This document shows positions 27,121 to 34,713 of a DNA stretch of 64,000 nt, in pieces. The position numbers were made by a program, and so were the translations under genes. Under the pieces are notes generated by a model. That model was not told the DNA's origin. It made no database searches and saw nothing but the letters and a program-made list of their open reading frames with translations. How positions within the stretch are numbered: position 1 is the stretch's first letter; each line of letters opens with the position of its first letter. The DNA is taken from NCBI RefSeq assembly GCF_001682865.1, contig NZ_MAQX01000036.1:186001-250000 (forward strand), given 5' to 3'. This stretch comes from Bacillus sp. FJAT-26390. Lineage in GTDB: Bacteria > Bacillota > Bacilli > Paenibacillales > Paenibacillaceae.

Positions 27121-27235
27121 CCAAAATTGCTTGAAGTCCGCGGCTTGAATGCAACTATTCAGGCTGGCATATTTGGCGAAGCCGACGATCTAAGCTACTA
27201 TGCACACGGAGATGCACCCTCTATCCCTAGCTACC
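27121..27235 (+). pseudogene. Degenerate IS110-family transposase fragment
   Basis: One frame reads KLLEVRGLNATIQAGIFGEA followed by DDLSYYAHGDA. This matches the Transposase_20 domain core seen in the two full transposases here (IKGISAISLAGILGEAGDLS, GFAHGNA). Only about 38 codons remain, without start or stop context. It is too diverged from the 423-residue transposases in this window to be the same element. Confidence 0.65.
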
Positions 27236-27637
27236 GCCCTTACGTTGAAGCCGTCCTTCTGCAATCAAATGTGCTTCTACAATCAGTTGCTTTGTTTTTT
27301 CGGCATTCTCTCCGACTGGATTAAGGATACAAACAAAGAATTGACGTGAATATTGGGGATGTGGTAAAAACTCGTTCAGCACCAAATAGTCGATGCTTTC
27401 ATCCATCAGGCCAGCGAGGAGATTATTAAAGGTCTGTTTGCTAACTCCAATATTGAGGCGAAATACATCTTCTCGATTAAGGTTGGACACATCGTCGTAT
27501 TCATTATCTGAATAAGCAATGGTTACAAACGGTAAGCGGTGATCGTCGCCGACAAAAAAGAACGAATATCCGAAGTTCACTTCTCGTTGCACATTTGGCA
27601 GTTCCATTATGAATGCGTCATAATCCACCTGTTTCAT
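27227..27637 (-). CDS. DUF6194-like protein
   Basis: 136-residue soluble protein. It contains FGYSFFFVGDDHRLPFVTIA, DVFRLNIGVSKQTFNNLL and a His-Pro-rich end region (NEFLPHPQYSR), resembling the DUF6194 family; its function is unknown. Its ATG overlaps the stop of the PadR gene (ATGA), so the two are co-translated and probably both controlled by PadR. Confidence 0.75.
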   Translation of the reverse strand: MKQVDYDAFIMELPNVQREVNFGYSFFFVGDDHRLPFVTIAYSDNEYDDVSNLNREDVFRLNIGVSKQTFNNLLAGLMDESIDYLVLNEFLPHPQYSRQFFVCILNPVGENAEKTKQLIVEAHLIAEGRLQRKGGS

Positions 27638-28203
27638 CGTTCTCCCTCCAACAATTCAGATTTGAACTCGTATTTACCTGCTTGGACATTTGCCAATATC
27701 CTCTCTGTAGTTGCTGCCTCATTCTCAACATAACTAACCCAAATGCCAACAAGTTCAGGATGCTTGGAAGGATCAGGTGGGCGCTCTTCCGTTGGCAAAC
27801 TCCTCAAAAAGTTAATCGAAGTTTTTAATGCAATACGGCGTTGCTGTAAGAGCGCATTTAATTTTTGTCGTGATAACATATTCATAAAAGCAATCCCTGC
27901 TGAAAACTGCTGAAGGTCGATACTTACAAGTGCCGATTCAAGCAAAGCTATAAATTCGATTTCGCCCTTCTTAGTGACAGTGTACTCCTTACGTGATGGA
28001 CCAAGTTTTACATTGAGCTCTGAATTAACGGACCTTGTCATCCCCTGCGATTCAAGCTTGTCTAAGGCATGATATATAGATCCAGGCTTTACGTTGGTCC
28101 AAGTGTCAGCATGCCAAGAAGTGATATCACTTAAAACTGCATAGCCATGACTAATTCCTCTTCGCAATATGGAACCTAACACGAGTAATCTAACAGTTGA
28201 CAT
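27634..28203 (-). CDS. PadR-family transcriptional regulator
   Basis: The N-terminal winged helix has STVRLLVLGSILRRGISHGY and NVKPGSIYHALDKLESQGM with a basic wing, followed by a C-terminal coiled dimerization domain (PadR_C-like, about residues 90-185). The ATG at 28203 follows AAAGGAGATAACC; the frame is open to 28335 but that part overlaps the promoter. Two near-identical palindromic sites flank its promoter, consistent with autoregulation. Confidence 0.9.
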   Translation of the reverse strand: MSTVRLLVLGSILRRGISHGYAVLSDITSWHADTWTNVKPGSIYHALDKLESQGMTRSVNSELNVKLGPSRKEYTVTKKGEIEFIALLESALVSIDLQQFSAGIAFMNMLSRQKLNALLQQRRIALKTSINFLRSLPTEERPPDPSKHPELVGIWVSYVENEAATTERILANVQAGKYEFKSELLEGER

Positions 28204-28231
28204 GGTTATCTCCTTTACAAGGATTGCTTTA

Positions 28232-28249
28232 CTAATCAAATTTGAATAG
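28232..28249. promoter_or_regulatory. Candidate PadR operator, downstream copy
   Basis: CTAATCAAATTTGAATAG, containing the perfect palindrome TCAAATTTGA. It lies between the predicted -10 box and the padR start and matches the copy at 28283-28300 in 16 of 18 positions or so. Confidence 0.6.
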
Positions 28250-28260
28250 CGATACCTTGT

Positions 28261-28290
28261 ATTATAACGTTCATAACTCACACTAGTCAA
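28261..28290 (-). promoter_or_regulatory. Probable promoter of the padR operon
   Basis: TTGACT (28290-28285), 18-bp spacer, TATAAT (28266-28261) on the minus strand. The -35 box lies inside one operator-like repeat. Confidence 0.7.
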
Positions 28291-28300
28291 ACTTGAATAA
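28283..28300. promoter_or_regulatory. Candidate PadR operator, -35 copy
   Basis: CTAGTCAAACTTGAATAA, with near-palindrome TCAAACTTGA. It overlaps the -35 hexamer, and a second copy lies 51 bp downstream. Binding here would occlude RNA polymerase. Confidence 0.6.
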
Positions 28301-28322
28301 TTAGTGAATACGCCGCTCAGCA

Positions 28323-28444
28323 GCCGGATGCCCATTTAGACGGCTATAGCCCCATTCTATCCGGCTTACGATTTATCTTCTGGTGAAATCCTGCGAATAA
28401 GCGAGTATTCGTGAGAAAACTGCATCGTACCGAGGGAGCTTAAT
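28323..28444 (+). repeat. Orphan 3' tail of an IS110-type element
   Basis: 122 bp identical except one base to 36247-36368, the last part of the IS110 element there. It includes GCCGGAT / ATCCGGC arms, the closing-stem strand GAAATCCTGCGAATAAGC and the terminal ATCGTACCGAGGG. No transposase sequence is attached. It is followed by a REP-like hairpin (GAGCAGGCC ... CGCCTGCTC) that also occurs at 49893-49946. Confidence 0.85.
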
Positions 28445-28490
28445 AAAATGAGCAGGCCACCGCAGCGCCTGCTCATCGATGTGTACTATT
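28437..28490 (+). repeat. REP-like hairpin repeat, copy 1
   Basis: 54 bp starting AGCTTAATAAAATGAG with stem GAGCAGGC / GCCTGCTC. It is about 78 percent identical to 49893-49946. The IS110 tail ends exactly where this repeat begins, suggesting the repeat was the insertion target. Confidence 0.6.
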
Positions 28491-28506
28491 GAACTAACGT
28501 TTCCTT

Positions 28507-30051
28507 TTACTCATCTGCCCCTATGTTAACTGATGCTCCCCGTAGTCTTGCTTGACCGTCAATGTCCAAGGTTTTGATGATCGAACTGTAAGATCTACCC
28601 GCATCGATTGCTGCGGAAGCAGCTTTAAGGTGGAAATTATTTTGGCCTTGATTCACAAACCGGGGATCGGCAAATATAGAGTGTACATCATTTCTAGTAC
28701 TGGTCTTATAAGCCGAAAAACCGACATATTCCTCGTTTTTCCAAATCCAAGTTGCTTTCGAAACGTCTCCGGGGGCGTAATAAAGATTGTAGTCTACCAC
28801 ATTTCCCGAGTTTTTCGTGTGTTCGTTATAGATGAAGACATTCGATGATTCCGCAAAGATGATATTATTTGTGATCATATTATTCTTGGTATCATACTGT
28901 AGCAGAATTTGACCACTGCCGTTATTCAGCGAATTATTTTGATATAGGGTATTGTTGATGATCTTGCAATTCACAGTTGCGCCTCGTTCACTATCGTAGC
29001 CGCCCATCGCTATTCCCGTATACCGATTACTGTAGACAATGTTGCTTCGCACGGTAATATCGCTTGTGGATTTCCCTGCATGTTCACTGGCAATTTCAAT
29101 GCCAATATCGTTCTTGTAACTGTAATTTCGTTCAATAACACTGTCTTTCCCCCCATCTATATAAATACCGCCGGCCGCGTTGCTATTGTTAGGAAGTGAT
29201 TTACCGTAAGAAGGGTTAAAGTTGGATGAGATGTTATATACTCTATTGCCACTGACTAATCCATTTCTCACTTGATCGTAGGACGGATGCGGCGCTACTC
29301 CTTCGAAGCCGATGAGATCGATCCCGATATTGTCATTATCATGAATGAGATTGTTCGTCACGGAAAAAGTATCGACATTTCCGTTTAAAACAAGGGACTC
29401 GCTTGAACCCAGTACCAGCTTGTAAAGCTCATTACCTTCTATCGCTACATGATGAATGGAGGCGGGTGCATCAGTACCATACACAGCGATACCGTGAGCA
29501 TCCCGGCCAAGCAGGTCACTGCCGGTTGGTGCAGCGGTATTTTTGATATCATGCACTTTGTTATTCAGAATCTTAATATAGCTTCCTGAGCCGTGGACAT
29601 ATATACCTATAGGCAATTGATCTTTTTTCGTTGTGATAAAATTACGGATTTCAAACCCCTTTATCGTGATATGGCTGGCGTCTTCAATCTCAATAATGCC
29701 TTGTTGTCCTGTGACAGAAAGTCCGCTTCCATCAATGACTGCCCTTTCCTTCGGAAAGTTTACGAACGTGATCGAACCACCCCGGGCTGAGCCGGAGCGG
29801 GTAATTTTTAGCTTTTGCTTATATACGCCCCCTCTAACATACACGGTACTGCCCGGTTTTACGACGTCTGCTGCATGCTGGAGAGTTCTCCAAGGAGATT
29901 TTTTGGTGCCCGCGTTATCATCGTTGCCTCTGGAGTCTACATAATAGGTGGGAGTGGCTGCTGAAGTAGAGGTGGCACGCAATTGCCCCATCATAATTAT
30001 TACAGTTGCAACTACCGTACCAAGAATGAATAATTTACTCTTTGTTTGCAT
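28507..30051 (-). CDS. Secreted right-handed beta-helix protein (pectate lyase-like)
   Basis: The signal peptide (about residues 1-32, SKLFILGTVVATVIIMMG) is followed by a DUF1565-like entry (TYYVDSRGNDDNAGTKKSPW, TLQHAADVVKPGSTVYVRGG) and many parallel beta-helix rungs of the form ITIKGFEIRNF, SYIKILNNKV and VIERNYSYKNDIGIEI. The C-terminal region GRSYSSIIKTLDIDG ... VNIGADE is common in such proteins. Family members are polysaccharide lyases or related enzymes acting on cell-wall or plant polysaccharides; the substrate is unknown. Confidence 0.85.
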   Translation of the reverse strand: MQTKSKLFILGTVVATVIIMMGQLRATSTSAATPTYYVDSRGNDDNAGTKKSPWRTLQHAADVVKPGSTVYVRGGVYKQKLKITRSGSARGGSITFVNFPKERAVIDGSGLSVTGQQGIIEIEDASHITIKGFEIRNFITTKKDQLPIGIYVHGSGSYIKILNNKVHDIKNTAAPTGSDLLGRDAHGIAVYGTDAPASIHHVAIEGNELYKLVLGSSESLVLNGNVDTFSVTNNLIHDNDNIGIDLIGFEGVAPHPSYDQVRNGLVSGNRVYNISSNFNPSYGKSLPNNSNAAGGIYIDGGKDSVIERNYSYKNDIGIEIASEHAGKSTSDITVRSNIVYSNRYTGIAMGGYDSERGATVNCKIINNTLYQNNSLNNGSGQILLQYDTKNNMITNNIIFAESSNVFIYNEHTKNSGNVVDYNLYYAPGDVSKATWIWKNEEYVGFSAYKTSTRNDVHSIFADPRFVNQGQNNFHLKAASAAIDAGRSYSSIIKTLDIDGQARLRGASVNIGADE

Positions 30052-30281
30052 TGAGACGGATCTACCTTTCCTGAATGTTTCTTTTAATTATACTATAACG
30101 AATCTTAAGCACCATCAAGTAAACACTTGAGCAAATGTGATCAAGGAAAAGACTGGCGTACTTTGGACTCAGACGGGAATATCATTATCAGCATTTATTC
30201 TCTAGACTTGTTCAACTACCCGCCCGTTAACGTGTCCCGTTAGTTGAGCGATTACATTCAAGCAATGCAAACATGAATGCT

Positions 30282-30749
30282 TTACCATACAGAAAGTCTT
30301 GTTCTAAAATCATTTTCATCTGTAATGAAGTTTACTTCAGAAAACCCCATTTTTAGCGAGTTATTATAGAGCCTTTGGATTGTTTCTGGATCCTTACTAT
30401 ACACCGTAACATACACGCAATCGACCACTAAAATAACGAGGCTACATTCACTGATAATAAAATCTTCAAACGTTTGAATATCAATAATCTCTTTATTTCT
30501 TGGAAAAGCCTTTAGGTTTGTAAAAATCACATAATACTCGTTTTTTTCTATTGTCTGCTTTAATGTTTCGCCTTCCATTCCAATAACCTCATCAGGAAAG
30601 AGTGGCCGCCCTAACTCCCCGTCCTCGATGAAATATGCTTCTTCACCGCCAACATACCAGTTATATGCAGCTACATCGACTGGCTTCAGTATCCCAGCCA
30701 AGTAGCTCCCGTACTCATTTGGTATTTCGAAGCTAATGCCTCTTATCAT
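30282..30749 (-). CDS. DUF2691-family protein
   Basis: 155-residue soluble protein starting MIRGISFEIPNEYGSYLAG with NWYVGGEEAYFIED, matching my recollection of the DUF2691 family in Bacillales. Function is unknown. AGGAGAGGAG precedes the ATG. It stands alone between the beta-helix gene and IS110 copy B. The gap 30052-30281 shows no supported gene. Confidence 0.7.
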   Translation of the reverse strand: MIRGISFEIPNEYGSYLAGILKPVDVAAYNWYVGGEEAYFIEDGELGRPLFPDEVIGMEGETLKQTIEKNEYYVIFTNLKAFPRNKEIIDIQTFEDFIISECSLVILVVDCVYVTVYSKDPETIQRLYNNSLKMGFSEVNFITDENDFRTRLSVW

Positions 30750-30762
30750 AATAACTCCTCTC

Positions 30763-30816
30763 CTATACTGCCCGTTACTTCAATGAAAAACGGCAAACGA
30801 TTAATAGCGTTTGCCG
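30763..30816. repeat. REP-like element with strong hairpin
   Basis: CTATACTGCCCGTTA is followed by the perfect stem CGGCAAACG / CGTTTGCCG (30791-30799, 30808-30816). The minus strand then gives TTTTT, so it may also terminate transcription. It abuts the right end of IS110 copy B. Confidence 0.65.
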
Positions 30817-30868
30817 TCTTTTCGTCATTCAACTCCCTCAGTACGATATGGTTTTCTCACGAATGCTC

Positions 30869-31185
30869 GCTTATTCGCAGGATTTCGCCCGGTTGGTATA
30901 GGATGAAAGACAAGAAGGGGAACTCCGTATAAGACTTCGGCAACATGAAGACGCACGGGAATAAAGGGGAATATATACCGCCCCAGAAAGTTCCATTTAC
31001 TGCACGCATTCTCCACGCCGCCCCTGGAGGTTCTCACTCCCATGTCTCAACGGGTCTACGCCCTTTCATTCCTTCGTTACGCCTGTCCAAGGGGTGGAGG
31101 CCGGTCTTGCTATCGTTACGGGTCGGTGCCCTTTGGTTGAATATATCCGGTACTCCGTGCTTTCTTTGAAATCCTGCGAATAAGC
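30869..31185 (-). ncRNA. Candidate guide (bridge/seek) RNA module of IS110 copy B
   Basis: Noncoding, 317 nt, closed by a perfect inverted repeat: GCTTATTCGCAGGATTTC (31185-31168) and GAAATCCTGCGAATAAGC (30886-30869). The interior shares a core with two other loci (GCACGGAGTACCGGAT, GACATGGGAGTGA, GGCGTGGAGA) but differs in two segments. One is the hairpin GGGGCGGTATATATTCCCC (30984-30966); the other is about 30887-30955. IS1111-type elements encode their guide RNA downstream of the transposase, which fits. No transcript has been shown here. Confidence 0.55.
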
Positions 31186-31218
31186 CAAAACTCGTACAAC
31201 GAAACGGTAGGGCGTAGG

Positions 31219-32490
31219 TTACGCTGCTAGTTGAATTGGTAAGGTTTTAGGTGGGTTGTAGGCTTCGCCTCGGCGAGCCATCCCAACAAGTATTCGAGCT
31301 AGTTTGCCACAAAGTTTCATAATGGACCTTATTTTCTTCATCTTCTTTACCTGTACATTGTAGGCATGCATGGCTTTGAACTCTGGATTGTTAGCGACTA
31401 AACTCATGGTCATCAAGAAAATGAAACGGCGAAGGCGCGATCGTCCGCGTTTACTGATTTTCATCTGCCCCGTCCATTTGCCTGAACTTGCTTCTGCGAG
31501 GTTTAGGCCAGCGTGCCGAAGCAGTGCATTTCCATGTGCAAAACCGCTTAAATCTCCGGCCTCACCAAGAATACCAGCTAGTGAGATCGCACTAATTCCT
31601 TTTATGGCAAGCATACATTTAGCAAAAGGTATGCGACCTAATACTGCAATAATCTCTACCTCTACGACTTGCAGCTGTTCACAAGCGAGATCGTATTCAG
31701 CGAGAAGCTGTATTAAATGGAGCTTATATGCATGAGTTGCCTGCTTAGAGCCAACAGAATGACTAGCAAGCGCAACAAGGGTCTGAGCCTTCTTCTCCCC
31801 GGGTTGACGTTGCATAATGGATTTCCAGCACCTTACCACTTCCTGAGGCGTTAACTTTCTCAGTTCTTCAGGCGTCGGGAAAAGACGAAGTGTCGCCAAT
31901 GAACCTCTGCACATCAGGTTCTTAAACACTTGTCGCAGTTCAGGGAACACAACGTCAACCCAACGATGAATTTGGTTCTTTGCACTAACGAGTCTCGTAA
32001 CGACAGAGTCTCGGTTGGAGAGAAAGACACGAAGCTCTTCAAAAGCTTCAGGCGCATTGCGAATGAATGAATAGTAGCCGTTTTTCACCATGTCTGCGAT
32101 GACGAGAGCATCCTTTTTATCGCTCTTCGATGGTGTATTGTCGCGGTTTTCCTTATTCTTTTTTACAAGGTGAGGATTAACGAGAACAACTTCAAATTGT
32201 TTCTCGGATAGCCATTTGGAGATGCTTAGCCAGTAATGCCCCGTCGGTTCCATGCCGATGATAGCGAAGTTAAGGTTATGGACTGCCTGCAACGATTGGA
32301 TCCAGCGAAGAAGGATCTGAAAACCTTCTTCGTCATTTGAGAAAGATAGCGGATTGTCAATTACGATCCCGCGAAAGTTTACTGCACGTGCGACGTGCGT
32401 TTGCTGAGCGATATCGATCCCGACGACTAAATGCTGGGCGGTAATTTTTTCAATGAGTTGATTTTGTTTATCCTGCGATTTAAACTTCAT
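31219..32490 (-). CDS. IS110-family transposase (copy B)
   Basis: 423-residue DEDD-type transposase. The N-terminal RuvC-like domain shows VVGIDIAQQTHVARAVNFRG (Asp), IIGMEPTGHYWL (Glu) and SDKKDALVIADMVKNGYYS (Asp/Asp). The C-terminal Transposase_20 domain contains IKGISAISLAGILGEAGDLS and RHAGLNLAEASSGKW followed by ISKRGRSRLRRF, including the conserved serine region. It is intact, so it is potentially active. GGAGGACGC precedes the ATG. It is clearly homologous to, but diverged from, the copy at 34714. Confidence 0.95.
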   Translation of the reverse strand: MKFKSQDKQNQLIEKITAQHLVVGIDIAQQTHVARAVNFRGIVIDNPLSFSNDEEGFQILLRWIQSLQAVHNLNFAIIGMEPTGHYWLSISKWLSEKQFEVVLVNPHLVKKNKENRDNTPSKSDKKDALVIADMVKNGYYSFIRNAPEAFEELRVFLSNRDSVVTRLVSAKNQIHRWVDVVFPELRQVFKNLMCRGSLATLRLFPTPEELRKLTPQEVVRCWKSIMQRQPGEKKAQTLVALASHSVGSKQATHAYKLHLIQLLAEYDLACEQLQVVEVEIIAVLGRIPFAKCMLAIKGISAISLAGILGEAGDLSGFAHGNALLRHAGLNLAEASSGKWTGQMKISKRGRSRLRRFIFLMTMSLVANNPEFKAMHAYNVQVKKMKKIRSIMKLCGKLARILVGMARRGEAYNPPKTLPIQLAA

Positions 32491-32801
32491 AGTAGAGCGT
32501 CCTCCTGGATGATTGGATTTAAAGGGCTATGACCCGTTTCGTAATCCCATCGTACCGAGGCGCTTGTTTTTTTGCAAAACTGATAATTAACGCTCTACAG
32601 GAATGCTATCGTGTCCCGTTAGCGTAACGATCCGTACTTATACTGAATGATTCGGGTTCTTCAATCTTGTTCGACTAGTAAAGCCATCGTGTCCTGTTAA
32701 TGCAAAGAATTTTTTTAAGAATATTCAATCAGAAAAATTAACTTAACGTTTTAATTTCAAGTGATACCTCCTCTGAATTCCGAGAGTCTATTTAATTATT
32801 A

Positions 32802-32825
32802 AAGGAGCGTATGATCACGCTCCTT
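32802..32825 (-). terminator. Hairpin after the VOC gene
   Basis: AAGGAGCGT / ACGCTCCTT with a 6-base loop, then an AT-rich stretch on the minus strand. It lies 66 bp beyond the VOC stop codon. The surrounding gap 32564-32890 holds REP-like motifs (TCCCGTTAG, TCCTGTTAA) and no gene. Confidence 0.6.
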
Positions 32826-32890
32826 ATTAAGAACTAGGTGGCCATATATTTTACGAATCGTTGCCACTTCCTAAATTGTTTAACTGTCCG

Positions 32891-33295
32891 TCAACGCCTG
32901 CCGCTAAACCGTTTGATCGCTTCCTCGGTCACCGGCTCGAAGAGGTTAACGAGGTTGCCGTCGGGATCGCGGAAAAGCACAGAACGGTTTCCCCACGGCA
33001 TCGTTGTAGGTTCCTTTACCCATTCATCGACAAATGGCTTCAAGCGCACGTATTCGGATTCGACATCATCGACGCGGAACTCAATAATGACAGTGTGATT
33101 GTTGGCCGCTACTACGGAACCAGCGCCGAATAGTTGCGCCGTCTGGGAGTGGCCGATTGCCAGGGTGCAAGATGGCACAACGAGTTCGGCAAAAACGGGC
33201 GCGGGGCGCTCTGCCGAAACACCCATGACTTTCTCATAGAACTCGACGAGACGATCTACGTCGTCGGTAATGATGCGTACAGAAGCGAAATTCAC
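32891..33295 (-). CDS. VOC-family (glyoxalase/bleomycin-resistance fold) protein
   Basis: 134-residue single-domain VOC protein with two beta-alpha-beta-beta-beta units: FASVRIITDDVDRLVEFYEK and TVIIEFRVDDVESEYVRLK, ending SVLFRDPDGNLVNLFEPV with the usual metal-site Glu. It uses a GTG start with AGGAAGG about 10 nt upstream. The substrate is unknown. It lies downstream of a WYL regulator on the same strand, which probably controls it. Confidence 0.87.
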   Translation of the reverse strand: MNFASVRIITDDVDRLVEFYEKVMGVSAERPAPVFAELVVPSCTLAIGHSQTAQLFGAGSVVAANNHTVIIEFRVDDVESEYVRLKPFVDEWVKEPTTMPWGNRSVLFRDPDGNLVNLFEPVTEEAIKRFSGRR

Positions 33296-33391
33296 AAAAT
33301 ATCATCCTTCCTATAATAAAATAAATGAAACAATAGTATAATATCGTGGGCCAGAACCAACGACTTTACGTTTACATACCCGATTATAAAA

Positions 33392-33423
33392 CAACGCTAC
33401 TGACAACGTTATGTCAGTAGCGT
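33392..33423 (-). terminator. Terminator overlapping the end of the WYL gene
   Basis: ACGCTACTGACA / TGTCAGTAGCGT is a long perfect stem that includes the stop codon region of the regulator. The minus strand continues with T-rich sequence. Confidence 0.72.
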
Positions 33424-34361
33424 TTTAACATCTTTTGGGCTTCCTCAGTAATCCTTTTTCTGAATGATTCAGGTTCCAATACGATCACACCCGCTCCCCA
33501 GCCAAGCACCCATTTAAGCAATTCATCCAATTGACGAACACGTAAAATCACATACAATCCATCTTGATGCTCTTCCATATCCTCTATATAGTGATAGTTC
33601 GATTCCTTCACATTATCTGCGATATCATGGTTAAATCGAAGGCGAACTCGCAAGTGGCGATCATCCGGAGGGGTATACTCCCTTAAGTTGAAATGCGCCG
33701 GTAGTTCGAAGCGTTCTTCCAGCTCAATAAGTTTGGTCATTCTGGATAAACGGAAATGGCGGATGTCTTGACGTAGATCGCAACGGGCAACGAGCATCCA
33801 AGCTCCTTCAACGAGTACCAGTCCATAAGGAGCGACGGTACGATCACTAAGGTGATTCCCTTTGGAATCCCCAATCCCTTTCGAATAATGTAATCTGATC
33901 TTTCGTTCCTCTAATATCGCTCGACGGATCTTTTCGAAATATTCCCTTTCTTTTGACAGCGCGACCCGTTTTCCTGGAGTGAGCAAGCGCAGCGCCTTGC
34001 GCACATGAGAGGTCTCGATGCGAACGCTCTCCGATAGAATGGCCTCGATTTTCCTCCGAGCAGCTTGAGCCCTAACACGATACTCATCATCAAATCGTTG
34101 CTCGATAAAGTCCGTTCCTATAAGCAAGGTCACGGCTTCTTCTACCGTGAAACTGATCGGTGGCAGGAAATAGCCTTTCATCAAAGAATATCCTGTGCCT
34201 GGGGCACCTACAATCGGCACGCCCGCTTCACTAAGTGCCTGAATGTCACGATAGATGGTCCGCACGCTGGTTTCAAATAGGTCCGCCAAATCTTCGCCCC
34301 GTATCACTTCTCTGCTTTGCAGCTCCAAAACGATGGCTAATAAACGGTCTGTTTTGTTCAT
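33414..34361 (-). CDS. YafY-type HTH/WYL-domain transcriptional regulator
   Basis: The N-terminal helix-turn-helix (DRLLAIVLELQSREVIRGED, RTIYRDIQALSEAGVPI) is followed by the WYL domain (KIRLHYSKGI ... RTVAPYGLVLVEGAWMLVAR, DIRHFRLSRMTKLIELEERF) and the WCX extension. Length 315 is typical. Its AAGGAGGGC binding site lies inside the broken end of a beta-lactamase-like frame, so an older gene junction is visible here. It probably regulates the adjacent VOC gene. Confidence 0.9.
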   Translation of the reverse strand: MNKTDRLLAIVLELQSREVIRGEDLADLFETSVRTIYRDIQALSEAGVPIVGAPGTGYSLMKGYFLPPISFTVEEAVTLLIGTDFIEQRFDDEYRVRAQAARRKIEAILSESVRIETSHVRKALRLLTPGKRVALSKEREYFEKIRRAILEERKIRLHYSKGIGDSKGNHLSDRTVAPYGLVLVEGAWMLVARCDLRQDIRHFRLSRMTKLIELEERFELPAHFNLREYTPPDDRHLRVRLRFNHDIADNVKESNYHYIEDMEEHQDGLYVILRVRQLDELLKWVLGWGAGVIVLEPESFRKRITEEAQKMLKRY

Positions 34362-34369
34362 TGGCTGCC

Positions 34370-34578
34370 CTCCTTGATTTGCCGTATAGGGTATGGTCGC
34401 CGGATTCCTCCATCAGGATCATCCGTTTGACCGCTCTCATAACGTCCTTGTCGAAAGGCAGCGTCTCATCGATCAGCTTGCCAAGAAACTCGACCTCCTC
34501 TAGCGGAGAAATGCGCAGCGAGCTGTTGCGCCAGAACTGAGACGCCAGACTTGTTTCAACAAACAGATCATACCACAT
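34370..34578 (-). pseudogene. Fragment of a class D beta-lactamase (OXA/BPU-like)
   Basis: About 65 codons encode FWRNSSLRISPLEEVEFLGK, LIDETLPFDKDVMRAVKRMI and LMEESGDHTLYGKS. This corresponds to the region preceding and reaching the K-T/S-G box of class D beta-lactamases. The N-terminal half, with the S-x-x-K serine, is missing next to the REP-like/IS110 flank, and everything after GKS is missing where the WYL regulator's ribosome binding site begins. It is non-functional and identified by eye from family pattern. Confidence 0.7.
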
Positions 34579-34713
34579 TTTGTTAAACTATCCTGCCCGT
34601 TAGGATTCCTGTAGAGCGTTAATTTTGCGCTTTGCATTAAAACGAGCGACTCCGGTACGATGGGGTAGTCACGGGTCATAGCCCTTTAGCCATCTTAAGG
34701 AGGTCGCTCTATT

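Larger units (their letters stand above)
30832..32563 (-). mobile_element. IS110-family element (IS1111-like), copy B
   Basis: The element is about 1.73 kb, running on the minus strand from a left-end subterminal repeat CCTCGGTACGATGGG (32560-32546) through the transposase to a 3' noncoding module and the right-end repeat ATCGTACTGAGGG (30847-30835). The two ends form an inverted repeat. Exact boundaries are estimates because IS110 elements lack clear target duplications. Both flanks carry REP-like motifs (TCCCGTTAG type). Confidence 0.8.

Noticed and set aside
30130..30240. Plus-strand frame reading KDWRTLDSDGNIIISIYSLD
   Set aside because: Protein-like but only about 38 codons, no start or ribosome binding site and no recognised family; possibly a gene remnant but not supportable.
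30825..31169. Two small frames (72 and 74 codons) in the region after IS110 copy B
   Set aside because: They fall inside the structured noncoding module; the sequence is conserved as a stem and core rather than as codons.
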